Shown in pieces: positions 22,829-33,500 of a DNA stretch of 64,000 nucleotides (position 1 is its first letter; every line of letters begins with the position of its first letter). The translations under genes were made by a program, and so were the position numbers. Origin of the DNA: Paragordius varius (lineage: Eukaryota; Nematomorpha); contig OZ176055.1 in assembly GCA_964247055.1 (NCBI GenBank), positions 2,294,001 through 2,358,000 of the forward strand, in the 5' to 3' direction. The notes under the pieces were generated by a model, which was not told the DNA's origin, searched no databases, and was given only the letters and a program-made list of their open reading frames with translations.

Positions 22829-23938
22829 CACTGCTCAACAAGGTTTTGCACCACCCCATTATTTTTGCATTTTTTGATACCTAATGGCATGGATAGGCCA
22901 AAACAAAAAAGAAAATTGAGGCCACCAATAGGATTTTTCCAAAATTTAATTTTTAAATTTGTATTTAATTCAAAAATAACAATCATTCCTCGTGTACCTA
23001 TGTTTAAATATTCAAACAAGCAAGTCGATACAAGTAATTTTTCATGCATGGATAACAAATTCTAGGCATTAAATAAGATACTAAACAAGCTAAGAGCCAA
23101 AGTATTAAAAATCTAAAAGGACTTATGTATAGTGTGATAGATCCGGGCGGCTGCACAAGCTCTGCATATCCCCCAAGCGATCCTATAATTATGCCAGATG
23201 TGGCAAAGATAACAATAAGTAATCGTAAAGTCCGATAAGAGAGACTTGCAAGCAAAATCCAGGCAAATTGACATGTCAAATTAACTATTACAGAATAAAG
23301 TTAGATAAATACAATTAAATTGAATATAAATTAGGTAAATACAAATGGTCCAACCCCATAACAGTAAAATCTACTAAAAGTGGCTACACAACATCCATCT
23401 GAAATTCAAAATACAAAACAACCAATAATTTTAAAAAAATAAGGTATATCCACTAGGTATAAATAAAGGATTTTTTATAAGAACCAACTCAAGAGAAAAA
23501 GTTTAATAAGTACTCGAAAGATCGAAAACTAACAAAAAATATAGCCTATCTGAAAGCCGAAGGTTTAAACCATAGAATGCCTTTTTTAGTATTTTTTAAA
23601 AAATTTTATATGTGTTAAAAATTCACTTGAAAAAAAAGACTAAATTTTGACGTTTAGGTCCGTACTATTTTTTTCTCTCTGATATTTAAATGACATATAA
23701 AACGCTTTATTAAATGATATTAAGTTTATAATATAATAACATTTTATTATAAAGTTATATTTAATTTTCTTTCGATTTTCACTTGTTTTTGAAAAATTGA
23801 AAAACCTATAAAATTTCCAAATTCTGATTGGCGGGATCAAAATTTATTTCAAATTCGGTTTTAAAACACTGAAATTAGTCATAAATTAAAATGTTTGAGT
23901 GGTTGGTGCATAAAAATGTCCAAATTTGTCGACTAGTG
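22829..23938. mobile_element. CACTR-ended repeat R, copy 1
   Basis: It begins CACTGCTCAACAAGG and ends so that its complement reads CACTAGTCGACAAAT, giving imperfect inverted ends sharing CACT--TC-ACAA. TTA stands directly outside at both ends (22826-22828 and 23939-23941). A second copy at 57966-59101 has the same ends and the same TTA flanks. CACTR termini with 3-bp duplications are typical of CMC/EnSpm-type transposons. It has open frames of 81-91 codons on the minus strand, one of them hydrophobic, but they match no family I know. Confidence 0.6.
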
Positions 23939-23964
23939 TTATACACTTAGCTTCCTACTCCTAC

Positions 23965-24290
23965 TGCCAACATTATCAAAAGGACAAATTAATACCACAA
24001 ATCGGTAGCTTATACGTTTACTCCAAAAAATTAAGGTAATAAAATATTTTTTATACTAATATTTTAGTTATATTACATGCCAACATTATCAAAAAGCAAA
24101 TTAGTACCTTAAATCGGTAGATACGTTTATTCCAGAAAATTAAGGTAATAAAATATTTTTTATGCTAATATTTTAGTTATATTACATGCCAACATTAACA
24201 AAGAGCAAATTAATACCACAAATCGATAGCTTATACGTATACTCCAGAAAATCAAGGTAAATATTTTTTTATACTAATATTAGTTTAAAA
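23965..24290 (+). repeat. Tandem repeat, about 110 bp x 3
   Basis: TGCCAACATTA begins units at 23965, 24078 and 24187 (spacing 113 and 109 bp). Each unit contains AAATCG-TAG, CGT-TACTCCA and a TAATATTTTAGTTATATTAC block. It lies directly upstream of the first methionine of the hAT relic at 24293 and may be part of that element's leader. Confidence 0.8.
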
Positions 24291-24292
24291 AT

Positions 24293-25970
24293 ATGAGTAC
24301 AAAAAGAGGTTGTAAATTCAACGATGAATTAATAAAAGAATATCTATCAAAAAAACGAAGAATTCATTTGTTAAATGTTCTTTATACAAGGGGAATTCAC
24401 CTAGGACAAGGCGGCAAGTATGATATTACAAAGCTTATGGAAACACAGAAACATAAAAATTGTTTAGATATGGCGGCATCATTTTACAAAATGAGCGATT
24501 TTTATCGAAAAACCGCTTTTGGAGAGGAAGAAAAAAATTTGGCACCATCCGAAAGTGTTTTATCTTTTCACGCCGTTAATCACAATGATTCCTAAAGATC
24601 TATGGATTTCACAGGTTCGTACCTTATTGAATAAAAAATTTACATGAGCCCGTACGAAGCCATTGTATGCAATGTCCTTTCGCCACATGCATTTTCTGAA
24701 ATACAAAAAAATTTGCTAAAAATTAATTTCATACCGCTATATTCTGATGCATCAAATCACAAGGAAACAAAATTATTTCCCACTTTAATAAGATATTTTA
24801 ATCCAGAAATTTTGGATTTTATTTGTCTATCAGATGAAATTCCGTCTAATTTTTATCAATAATCAATATTCTAGAAAAAAATAATTTAAAAGACAATATC
24901 ATCGCATATTGCGCTGACAACACCAATACGAACTTCGGTAAAAAAGCAAGAAGGGGAACAAAAAATATTTTTCATAAATTAACACATAATCTTCATCAAA
25001 ACATTATTGGCATTGGGTGTGCAGCGCATATAATGCACAACGCTATTCAACAGCTGCTGATTTGTTACCCCTAGATGTGGAAAATGTAGTTGTTAAAATG
25101 TATTCCTATTTTTTATAAACATGGTACGCGTTGAAACGCTTTAGGGAATCTGTGAAAATGCATAAGTTTAATATCAAAAAATGCTTGGATATTGTAAAAC
25201 TCGTTGGTTAGCTCTTCTGCTAGCTATCGAAAGAATTTTAAAAATGTATGATCCTTTAAAATCCAATTTTTTAACACACAAGTCCTAAAACTTTGGAAAA
25301 GTTTTTTGAAAGTGATTCCAAAAATATGGTTAGAGTTCCTACATAATCAAGCTTCTCTCTTTCAAAATGTTATTAAATGGATAGAAGGTAAAATTTCGGC
25401 AATCGAAGTAGCCAATGAAGTTAGTAACCTAAATCCAATGTCAAGAAAGGTTAGAAAATAATTTTATACCATTAACCATTATAAATATTTGGAAAAACAA
25501 GGCTTAATAAATCGCCTATATCCTGTACCGTATAAAAATGTTTTTTACAAACTGTAAAAATTATTTGGAGGACTAGACGGTATTCAATGAAATAGATTAT
25601 CATTGGATAACATTCAAACCAGAATTTAATTGGTGCGATGTTCAAAAATCATTTGATTATATCTGTTCCCACATATTCTCAAAAAGTAATCTTTCAGAAA
25701 ATGATCTTTTTTCTGAAGAATCATTAGTTAAAAGATATATTAATAATGAAAAACTTAAATTATGGACAACAAAATATACAGTAGAAAAGAAATGGTTGGA
25801 AATATTTTATTATTTTGAAACAAACTATGTTCCATACAACAATGTTTTAATAATTGTGGATTTTGCACTATCTTTACCTGAAACAAACGCTGCTACTGAG
25901 CGCGTTTTTTCCACAGTAAATCCGGTGTGGACATCGGAAAAATCAAATTTTGATAATGAAAATTGAAAGG
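24293..25970 (+). pseudogene. Decayed hAT transposase
   Basis: The N-terminal frame (24293-24595) includes GGKYDITKLMETQKHKN, a BED-finger-like His region. Next come AFSEIQKNLLKINFIPLYSD (24644 frame), ADNTNTNFG and IGIGCAAHIMHNAIQQ (about 24915-25060), and then the dimerisation block LPETNAATERVFSTVNPVW at about 25880. The order matches hAT transposases of the ZBED/DUF4371-like kind. At least four breaks in frame are visible. Terminal inverted repeats were not found, and the LINE at 26026 abuts its 3' side. It is a different family from the hAT at 10890. Confidence 0.8.
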
Positions 25971-26123
25971 TCATTTTATCTATCAAATATAATTTGACGA
26001 ATTCTTGTGAAGACTTTTATATTTATTATTATTATTATAGCAAAGATCGATGTCAATTTATTGCTTTTTCGAAGGTATATTTTCTCCAGTTATTCGATTG
26101 TACGCGAGTTCTGTTAGCTGTTG

Positions 26124-26528
26124 TCAAGAAAAATTAGTTTCTTTGTTTAGGATTTCGATCCAGCGCATCTTGCAGCGACCACGTTTCCTGGATCCTTCGA
26201 CCTTGCCTGTCATTATTTGGAATTCAAAGTCATTAGCTCTGGTAATGTGACCAAAGTATGATAATTTCATTTTGAGGCACATGCCGATCAGGTGTATCTC
26301 GGGATTTATTTTGTCAAGGATTACGGGGTTTATTTTGTCTTTCCAGGTCATTTGTAGTATCTTCCGCCAGCACCACATTTCGAAGGCGTTAATGTATCTT
26401 TCGTAATCCTTTTTTATTGTGCAACTTTCTAACGCGTATAGCATACTAGGGAATACTAGGGATTTGATTTCGGATTTTTGTTTTGATTTTGAGTCGTGTG
26501 ACGACCATAGTTTATTATATTTTATCAT
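26124..26528 (-). pseudogene. LINE C-terminal domain fragment
   Basis: The frame reads MIKYNKLWSSHDSKSKQKSE, then AFEMWCWRKILQMTWKDK, then LKMKLSYFGHITR and GKVEGSRKRGRCKMRWIEIL. This is the conserved block after RT in endonuclease-RT LINEs (WCWRR..., YFGHI.R, GKxEGxRxRGR). It ends ETNFS followed by a stop. The RT core upstream (26560-27560) is present in pieces only: a broken YADD-like block near 26790 and an RQG-like block near 26915. Confidence 0.82.
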
Positions 26529-27589
26529 TTTTGAATTAGCGTCCTATTCTTCTTCTGATGTCGGGGGTGCTGTTGTTAGTGGTGTTTATAAGACTGCCTA
26601 ATAAGTGTATTGGGAGACTACTTTGATTTTTGGTTGTCAAAGGATAAGTTATTATAATGATTCTGTGCGTATACATTCATAATTTTAATTTTTTTGTAGT
26701 TGATCGTCTGACCAAATTTTTGACATTCAGTTAAAAATTCTGTTAAGAGTTTTTTAGGTTGTCCACTGAATTTGACAGCAGTATAGTGTCGTCAGCATAG
26801 TTAAGTGATGATATGATATTGCCGGCGATGCTTATGCCATTAGCCTTATCTATATTTCTTAATACACTTTCTATTCAAACGTTAAAAAGAGTCGGTGAAA
26901 GGACGCATCCTTGTCGTAAACCATTGTTCATTCGTATCCAATCACTTGTGCCTTGTGGGGTTTTTATGGTTAATGATGAATTGGAGTAAAGGGATTAGAT
27001 GATGTATATTATATGATCTGATACTCCAATCTGAGATAGTGCCTTCCACAGCGTGTCGTGCTTCACGATGTCGAAGGCCTTTGAATAATTAGTGAAGCAG
27101 ATATGGGTTTCTTCCTGAAATTCGATTTGTTTTTCGAATATCCAGCGTACATTGCTAATCATGTCCCTGCATACGCGATTGGTTCCAAATCCCGCTTGGG
27201 TGTTAGAAAGTTCGGCTTCAATTATGCCTTGGATAAGCCTGTGAGTTCTTTTGAGAAAAACATTTGAGGCTTAATTAGAGCTATAGTTTTATAGTTGTTA
27301 AATGATTTATGATCGCCTTTTTTCAAGATGGGGAGTATTGATTTGCACCAATCTTGGGGAAATGAGGCGTGAGCAAATATCTTTTAATATAAGTCAGTTA
27401 GGATATAAATTGGGATAAAACGAATGAGTTTGGTTGAGATAACGTTGTGCCCCTCCGTTTGTTGTTTGGGGAATGGTTTAGCGCCCATTCAACATATTCT
27501 TTGACGATCTGCGGGTCATGTTGATAGATATTACTGTTTTTATCGGCGTTTGATAGGCTGGTGCCGTATAGTTTTGATATATATTGTTC

Positions 27590-28800
27590 TCATTGTTCCA
27601 CCAGTGTTTTTTTGTCTGTAATGATATCTCCATCTTCCTTTCTCATTGGGCCTTTGTAGCTTTTAGACCTACGTGGTGCAATGTGATCTACTTCAGCAAA
27701 GTAGTCGTTGTTATATTTAGCAGCGTTTTCTAATTTTGAGCACAGCTGGTAGTAGTGATCATTTTGTCGTCCCGAGCGCATTTTTGGAACTGTGCGCTAT
27801 GTGATTTGTACCCTGCCGTATTATTATTGCGTTTTGCTTGCCGTTTGTCCGCTAAATCTAAACTTTTTTATGATAGCTTTTTTTGTTATGATGGGATTTT
27901 TGGATAGGGATGCATTCTCTGGCTGTAACTTTAGTGCTATTTTGTATTAGTGTCATCGTCAATATCGAGTGTTTTGAATCTGTTTACAAGTTAGGAAACT
28001 CGGGGGAGATCGCAGAAAAATCTAATTTAAGTTTATGTTGAGATTTTGGTTTGCGTGAGAGTAGTAGTTTAATTTTATGTTCAGCTCCAAGGAGATTATG
28101 ATGTAAGAGTCGGAACCTGGGTAGGTTTTTACATTCATAAATGAAGATTTATATTTTTGCGTAATGAAAATAAAGTTTTGGTTTCTGTGCCTCTTGCAAG
28201 GTGATGTCCATGTGTATAACCTTCTCTTGGGTTGTTGGAAAAAGGAGTTTGAGATAAAAATTTGTGTTCGCTGCAAAATTCTATGAGGCGGTCGCCTCTA
28301 TTGTTTTTATTTCCCACTCCTTTTTCACCAGTGATCTGGTGTGTATTATCATTACCTACTATCGTGTTAAAGTCGCTCAATACAAATATAATGTCTTTTT
28401 TGGGATCTCTCTTAATAGCCAGCTGAGGGCCTCGTAGGAGTCTTCTTCGTTGTTAGAGTTAGTAGGGGCATAGATTTGAATATCGTTATTGGTTGTGGAG
28501 ACGAGTTTAATCGAAGTTATATTATGCGATCGCTGTGTGGGTGTTTAGATGAGTTGGCAAGTGATTTGGTCACTATTAAGGCCACTCCGTTTCTTTAAGG
28601 GTATCATGACCTGAGTAGAATAGGATGTGATTTTCATATTCTATGTGACTGTTTAATGGGATGTGGGATTCTGCTATCCTTAATACACTGATGTTGAGTT
28701 TCACCATTTCTTTAATAATAACTTTTGTTGGTGGTGCCGCGTGAATTCCATGTACCGATACGTAAAGACAAATCGCTGGAATTAATTTTAATCGAAACAG
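27590..28800 (-). pseudogene. LINE endonuclease and linker remnants
   Basis: The frame 28135-28380 reads SDFNTIVGNDNTHQITGEKG then NNRGDRLIEFCSEHKFLSQT, the GDFN and GDRLIEFC endonuclease motifs. The frame 28022-28276 continues with RRLYTWTSPCKRHRNQNFIF. A start-like IGTWNSRG block sits near 28750. The linker at 27590-27781 includes KNYNNDYFAEVDHI-like sequence. Several frame changes separate them. Confidence 0.78.
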
Positions 28801-28960
28801 GCACTGTTTGAATTTTATTGGACTTTAAAACTGTAGTTTTGTAATCAATGCCCCGTGAATGCTGTGAAGGGATTGGGGAGTCTTGTGCAAACTGTCAAGT
28901 CAGATTGGTTTTGTTTCACCCCTGATACTGTTTAGATGATGTGGAAAATGAGGGAGGATG

Positions 28961-30075
28961 TGTTAGCAATGGATAAGTTTGGGATGAAGATAAGGAAAAA
29001 ATGAGTTGTATTTTGGAGGATGAATGATATTTTATGGATAATTAAATTTTAGTTTAAAAGAATATGATTTTCTGAGAATGATGTTGTAATGGGAATCCGA
29101 TAAAAGTAGGTGAAATGGTTGGTAAATGCTTGTCTAATGCGTTGGTTAAATGCTTTCATTAAAACGGTCGAAAAAAGAAAAAATACATCTTCAAAAATAA
29201 TTGGTACTTCTTCTGGAGGGTAGGCATACCAAGCCTTTTGCTAAAACGCATTCACTCAAATAAAAAATATACCAATGAATAAAATATTTTTTTATATTTA
29301 TAATGTATTTGTGTTAAAAATAAATAGATATTACAATAATTTTTTGTATAAAAATTTTTGGTTGTACCCCCCCCCCTTTCTCAGATTTGTAATTAACACT
29401 ATTATAAAAGCAATAATCAATATGGCTTTTATTTACTTTTTTTATTTCCGAGTATGCCAGCTGAACATGAACAAGCAGTCATATAAGATATCATTTACTT
29501 AATAATAAACATTATTTTTATGATTATACCCAATAAATATACTCTAAGATAATGGATATTTGTATTACGTTTATAATCCTTTTATAAAATGGGACACAAT
29601 TAATAAACAAAGTTGTTTGAGTGTTTCCTTGTACGCATCTCCAATTAATTTAAAAAATGGCTGTTAATTTGCAATATCAAATGGATTATGGAACAAGACA
29701 GTAATAATACCTATGTTTAATTAAAAAAATAATTTGTAAGAATGGGTGTAATAGATGCAGCTTTAAAACCTATATTTTTATAATTAAATAATGTTTCTAT
29801 AAAACTATATAAAGAATGATGGATATGCAATTACTTTTTTGAGATATAAAGTGTCATTTAACATAAAGCACTTTTTTTCTAAAAAGTTAAAAAAGAAAAT
29901 TGTTAAAATAAGGACTGGCTATGAACAGCAATAACCTATTAATAAGATAACTTTTAAAAATTTATTAATTGATTAAAATGAATAGGTATGATACAAATAG
30001 AATGATAATACGGACACATGATACCATTTATTTGCAATTACATAGATTATTAAAATAAAATGAAAAAGAATGAAT
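28961..30075. other. AT-rich gap, no gene seen
   Basis: Low-complexity open frames only. A short C-run lies at about 29368-29377. No element ends recognised. Confidence 0.5.
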
Positions 30076-30077
30076 TA

Positions 30078-30254
30078 CAGTATGCATTTTAGTGGTTGCT
30101 TATCTCACACTTAGGGCAATTTACAAAACAGTAGTTAGTGTATAGACAAAAAGAAAGGAAAAAATTGATTAAACATTTTGTTATTTTTTCCATACACTAC
30201 TGTGTTGCAAATTGCCCAATTATAGTGTGAAATAAGCGAACATTATGCATACGG
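30078..30254. mobile_element. Small TA-flanked MITE, copy Q1
   Basis: This 177-bp hairpin element starts CAGTATGCATTTTAGTGG and ends with ATGCATACGG. TA stands at both flanks (30076-30077 and 30255-30256). Inverted internal blocks are CTTAGGGCAATT and AATTGCCCAATTATAGTGTG. A second copy sits at 59910-60089. A TA duplication fits a Tc1/mariner-driven MITE. The stretch 30257-30525 up to the coatomer stop codon holds nothing else. Confidence 0.8.
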
Positions 30255-30525
30255 TATCAATGCAAAAATAATGTATATTTTTTTCTTCATACCTCAATTT
30301 TTATCACCGCGAAAAAATTAACGTTTAAATATATCAAATATTTTTGTTAAACAAAAAGATAGATATAATGTTTAAAATTAACTATCGAAAATTTGGTCAT
30401 GTAAATAATAATAAAAAGAGAAAATAAATAGGCATTAAACATGTTATAAAATTAAATTGTGAATTTATAATCCGCTCGAAAGGAAACCCCGCAATCGTAA
30501 TATAATGGCGTTAAAATAAATGGAT

Positions 30526-33500
30526 TCAAACGAGCTCATATTTGTCTGAAATGAGTTGATAAGTGGAGCCAAATGGTAAATTATCTTGTGTGATGGTATC
30601 ATCTGTTGCTGATTCATCGAGGTTTGTAATTTGCGTAACCTTTTGATAGCATTTAAATAAAAATTAGAGTAATCACAGCTATTTTTTAAACATGACATTG
30701 ACCATAATATAATTTAATACTGACAAATAAATAATATTAAAACATGATTTATTACTACCATAAAATTATAAGGAAAAGATTTATATTTTTTGAATGCGCA
30801 AAAAACCAAAATTATTATAGAGTTAACAACTAAATTGGAAATGGTGCGCAAATTTTAGATAACTTCAAATTCAAACGGGTCGATTCAAATGCATTCATAT
30901 ACCGATTGAGTTTTAAACTTAAAACTCAAACAAAAATTATGTCAAAATTAATATACTCGTAAATCAAAGTATGGTTGAGCAGCATTTAAATAATCCCCAT
31001 CATCATTTTTGTTTTTATCCGTATTATCAAAATCATTTTCTTCTTGTTCGGAAACTCCTCCCTTTTGTGCCGTAAAGTGTCGATGTGATCGAAACGAGGC
31101 TCGAATAGGGAAAAAATCTTGGCTAGATATACTGGCAGCTGAAGCGGCGACAATATTAAAATCTAACGTTCCTATCACCATACTACTAGGTTGTAATTCT
31201 GCATCATTGGCTTTTTGCGTTTTATTGTTTGGTGCCATAATAAATGGTACGCGCCAAACAAGGTAAGGGTGGGGACTCCCGGCTTTCATGTGTGTTTTAT
31301 CGTAATCACCCTCAGAACACTCTGTAACCGTTAAGGAACGGGTGTTTGATCTAGTAAGAATAATTTTATAACATTCATTAAATTTAGGTGAAAATGTTGG
31401 GTTGTGTTCTCAAAAATGGCATTAAAACATTATTTATGCATAAAAAAGATTGTATTTGAAAGTATTTAAGCATTCATTTAGTTAGTCATAAAAAACTGGA
31501 AACGGGGATATAAAACGAACAAATCACTAAATTAAATATCATAAAGGTGTATAAAAAAATTTCAGTTTATTTTTTAATTTACATCTATGATTTAATATGC
31601 TAGAAATATGGAATATATATTTATTATTTAATATATGTATATGAAAAAAATTATGCGAAAACCAAATTGTAAAAATAATAATTATTAAAAAAAAGTATAG
31701 TATGAACATACGGCACAGGAATATGGAATTCCACATCTTCCAATGATAAATCTGAACGATTCAACGTATATTCAAAGCTAACCTCAAACCCTTCAGGCGA
31801 TTCACTGGGCCAACAAGTAACTTTAATAACACAATATTACAAATAAAAATTATGTTCATGTTTATTAAGATAATAAGAAATCTAAAAACATTTTAAAAAT
31901 TAATTTCGACTCCCTTTAATGGAGTCAAAATAATTTGCTTGTTAAACATAAAAATAAGGATAATCTTCTTTTAATAATATTTAATCGATCTTCACATATT
32001 AATCAAAAAAATTCATATACATATAATATTTAGGATCAAATTGTGTAAAAATACCGTATATACATTGCAGCCTCGCCTTTGAAATATTTCATTGTCAAAT
32101 TTCATTGCGAAAGAAAAAAAGATAACTCCAAATTAAAACACAATCACGTTGAATTAATAATGCAAAAAAGCTTACGTGATAAGGGTATAAATGACAATGG
32201 ATCATCAAATCCATTCAAATGCCATTTAACTACACCGACATCCATATTGAGTGGGAAACTTTTGCTTGCATCCTTGAGGCAAATTATATTATCGTGTAAA
32301 AAGGCTTTTTTATCAATGTTTGGATGACACTATATGTATATAATTAAGAAATTAAAATTTATCACTATTCATGCGTTAGATTGAAAAGCTAAAAAAAAGC
32401 TATTTATAAGGGTGGAGAGATACCTGTAATTGGGGTAAACTTTTTAGCGAATCCAAAACACGTTGTGATAGAGATGATTGCTGCAAAGATTTGGATTTAT
32501 CTGTTGATCTATAATATGGAATAAAAAAACCAATTATGTAGGGGCTTCAAAATGTACAATGTATAATTTTAAACCAGACATAAAAATATTAAAATGAAAG
32601 ATCAGAGATGAATAAGAATGGATATAATATATTAATTAAAATGACTGGTGGCTTTTTAAATTAATAATAATCACTTGGAAATCTTTTTTATTATATTAAC
32701 AAAGAAAATCTTTTATATTAATTATACCCATTTTAATAAACATTACCCGCTAGTAAAAAAAATTTTTCCTGGTGCTATCTTTTTTCAATAAGGTAATATT
32801 ATTTTTGTAATGTATAGATAGATTCAAAATGTTTAATATATGTATGTAAAAAATCAAGAGATAATCGCAAAAACTGTACTTTTTATTGAATGTTTTGTTA
32901 CTGTTTATGATAGAAGAATCATGAGTGTTTTGAGCGGTTGTTGTATTATTGTTGGGGTTTTGAACTTGAAGGGAAATTCTACCGTATTGGGCATCGCTGA
33001 CCCGCAACATAAGAATACCATGAATGTCTAAAGATTGGACTCCCCCGTTATGATCTAAGGTTGCGCTTATGCGTTCTTCAATATTCACGGAAATGCTAAA
33101 TATGTTAGGGGAACAGAAAAAAGTTAGTTTAAGAAAAAAAAAAATATATTTTAGACTGTTTTACTCATCTAAAGGTGCTCCTCCGATAACATTTTTGTCA
33201 ACATCAGTTGTGCCATTACTAGTAATTTTTAAATTGTCTATGGCATTTGCAAGTTTAACATCTATAAATATATAGTAATTTATTTATAATAATTTACAGT
33301 TAAAAAGAACGAAACTAATCTGTAATATTCTTTTCAATAATGTTAATTAATAAAGTATTACCTTGGCCTTCGGAAGCAAGTTTTTCTACAAATGAATCCA
33401 AATCCTTTTGTTTCCCACCCAATTTCATAGCTTTTCCCGCAGCAGGTCTAAATTAAACAATTATTATAAAATAAAGCTATACATGCTTTTCCTATAATTT

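Larger units (their letters stand above)
26026..28960 (-). mobile_element. Second non-LTR retrotransposon (LINE), degraded
   Basis: It is oriented on the minus strand. The 3' end is a TAA-type microsatellite tail at 26024-26039. C-terminal (26124-26528), reverse transcriptase (about 26560-27560, broken) and endonuclease pieces (about 28020-28800) follow towards higher coordinates. Its base composition is less AT-rich than its surroundings. It differs from the LINE at 19108 in its tail and protein sequence. The 5' end near 28960 is approximate. Confidence 0.85.

Noticed and set aside
22813-23279. Hydrophobic open frames in repeat R as a membrane protein
   Set aside because: The second copy at 57966 does not preserve the same frames, and AT-rich sequence readily gives hydrophobic translations.
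30948-31289. ARCN1 ending at 30948
   Set aside because: The conserved terminal strand would be missing. A GT donor precedes the stop and a downstream exon supplies the expected C-terminus.
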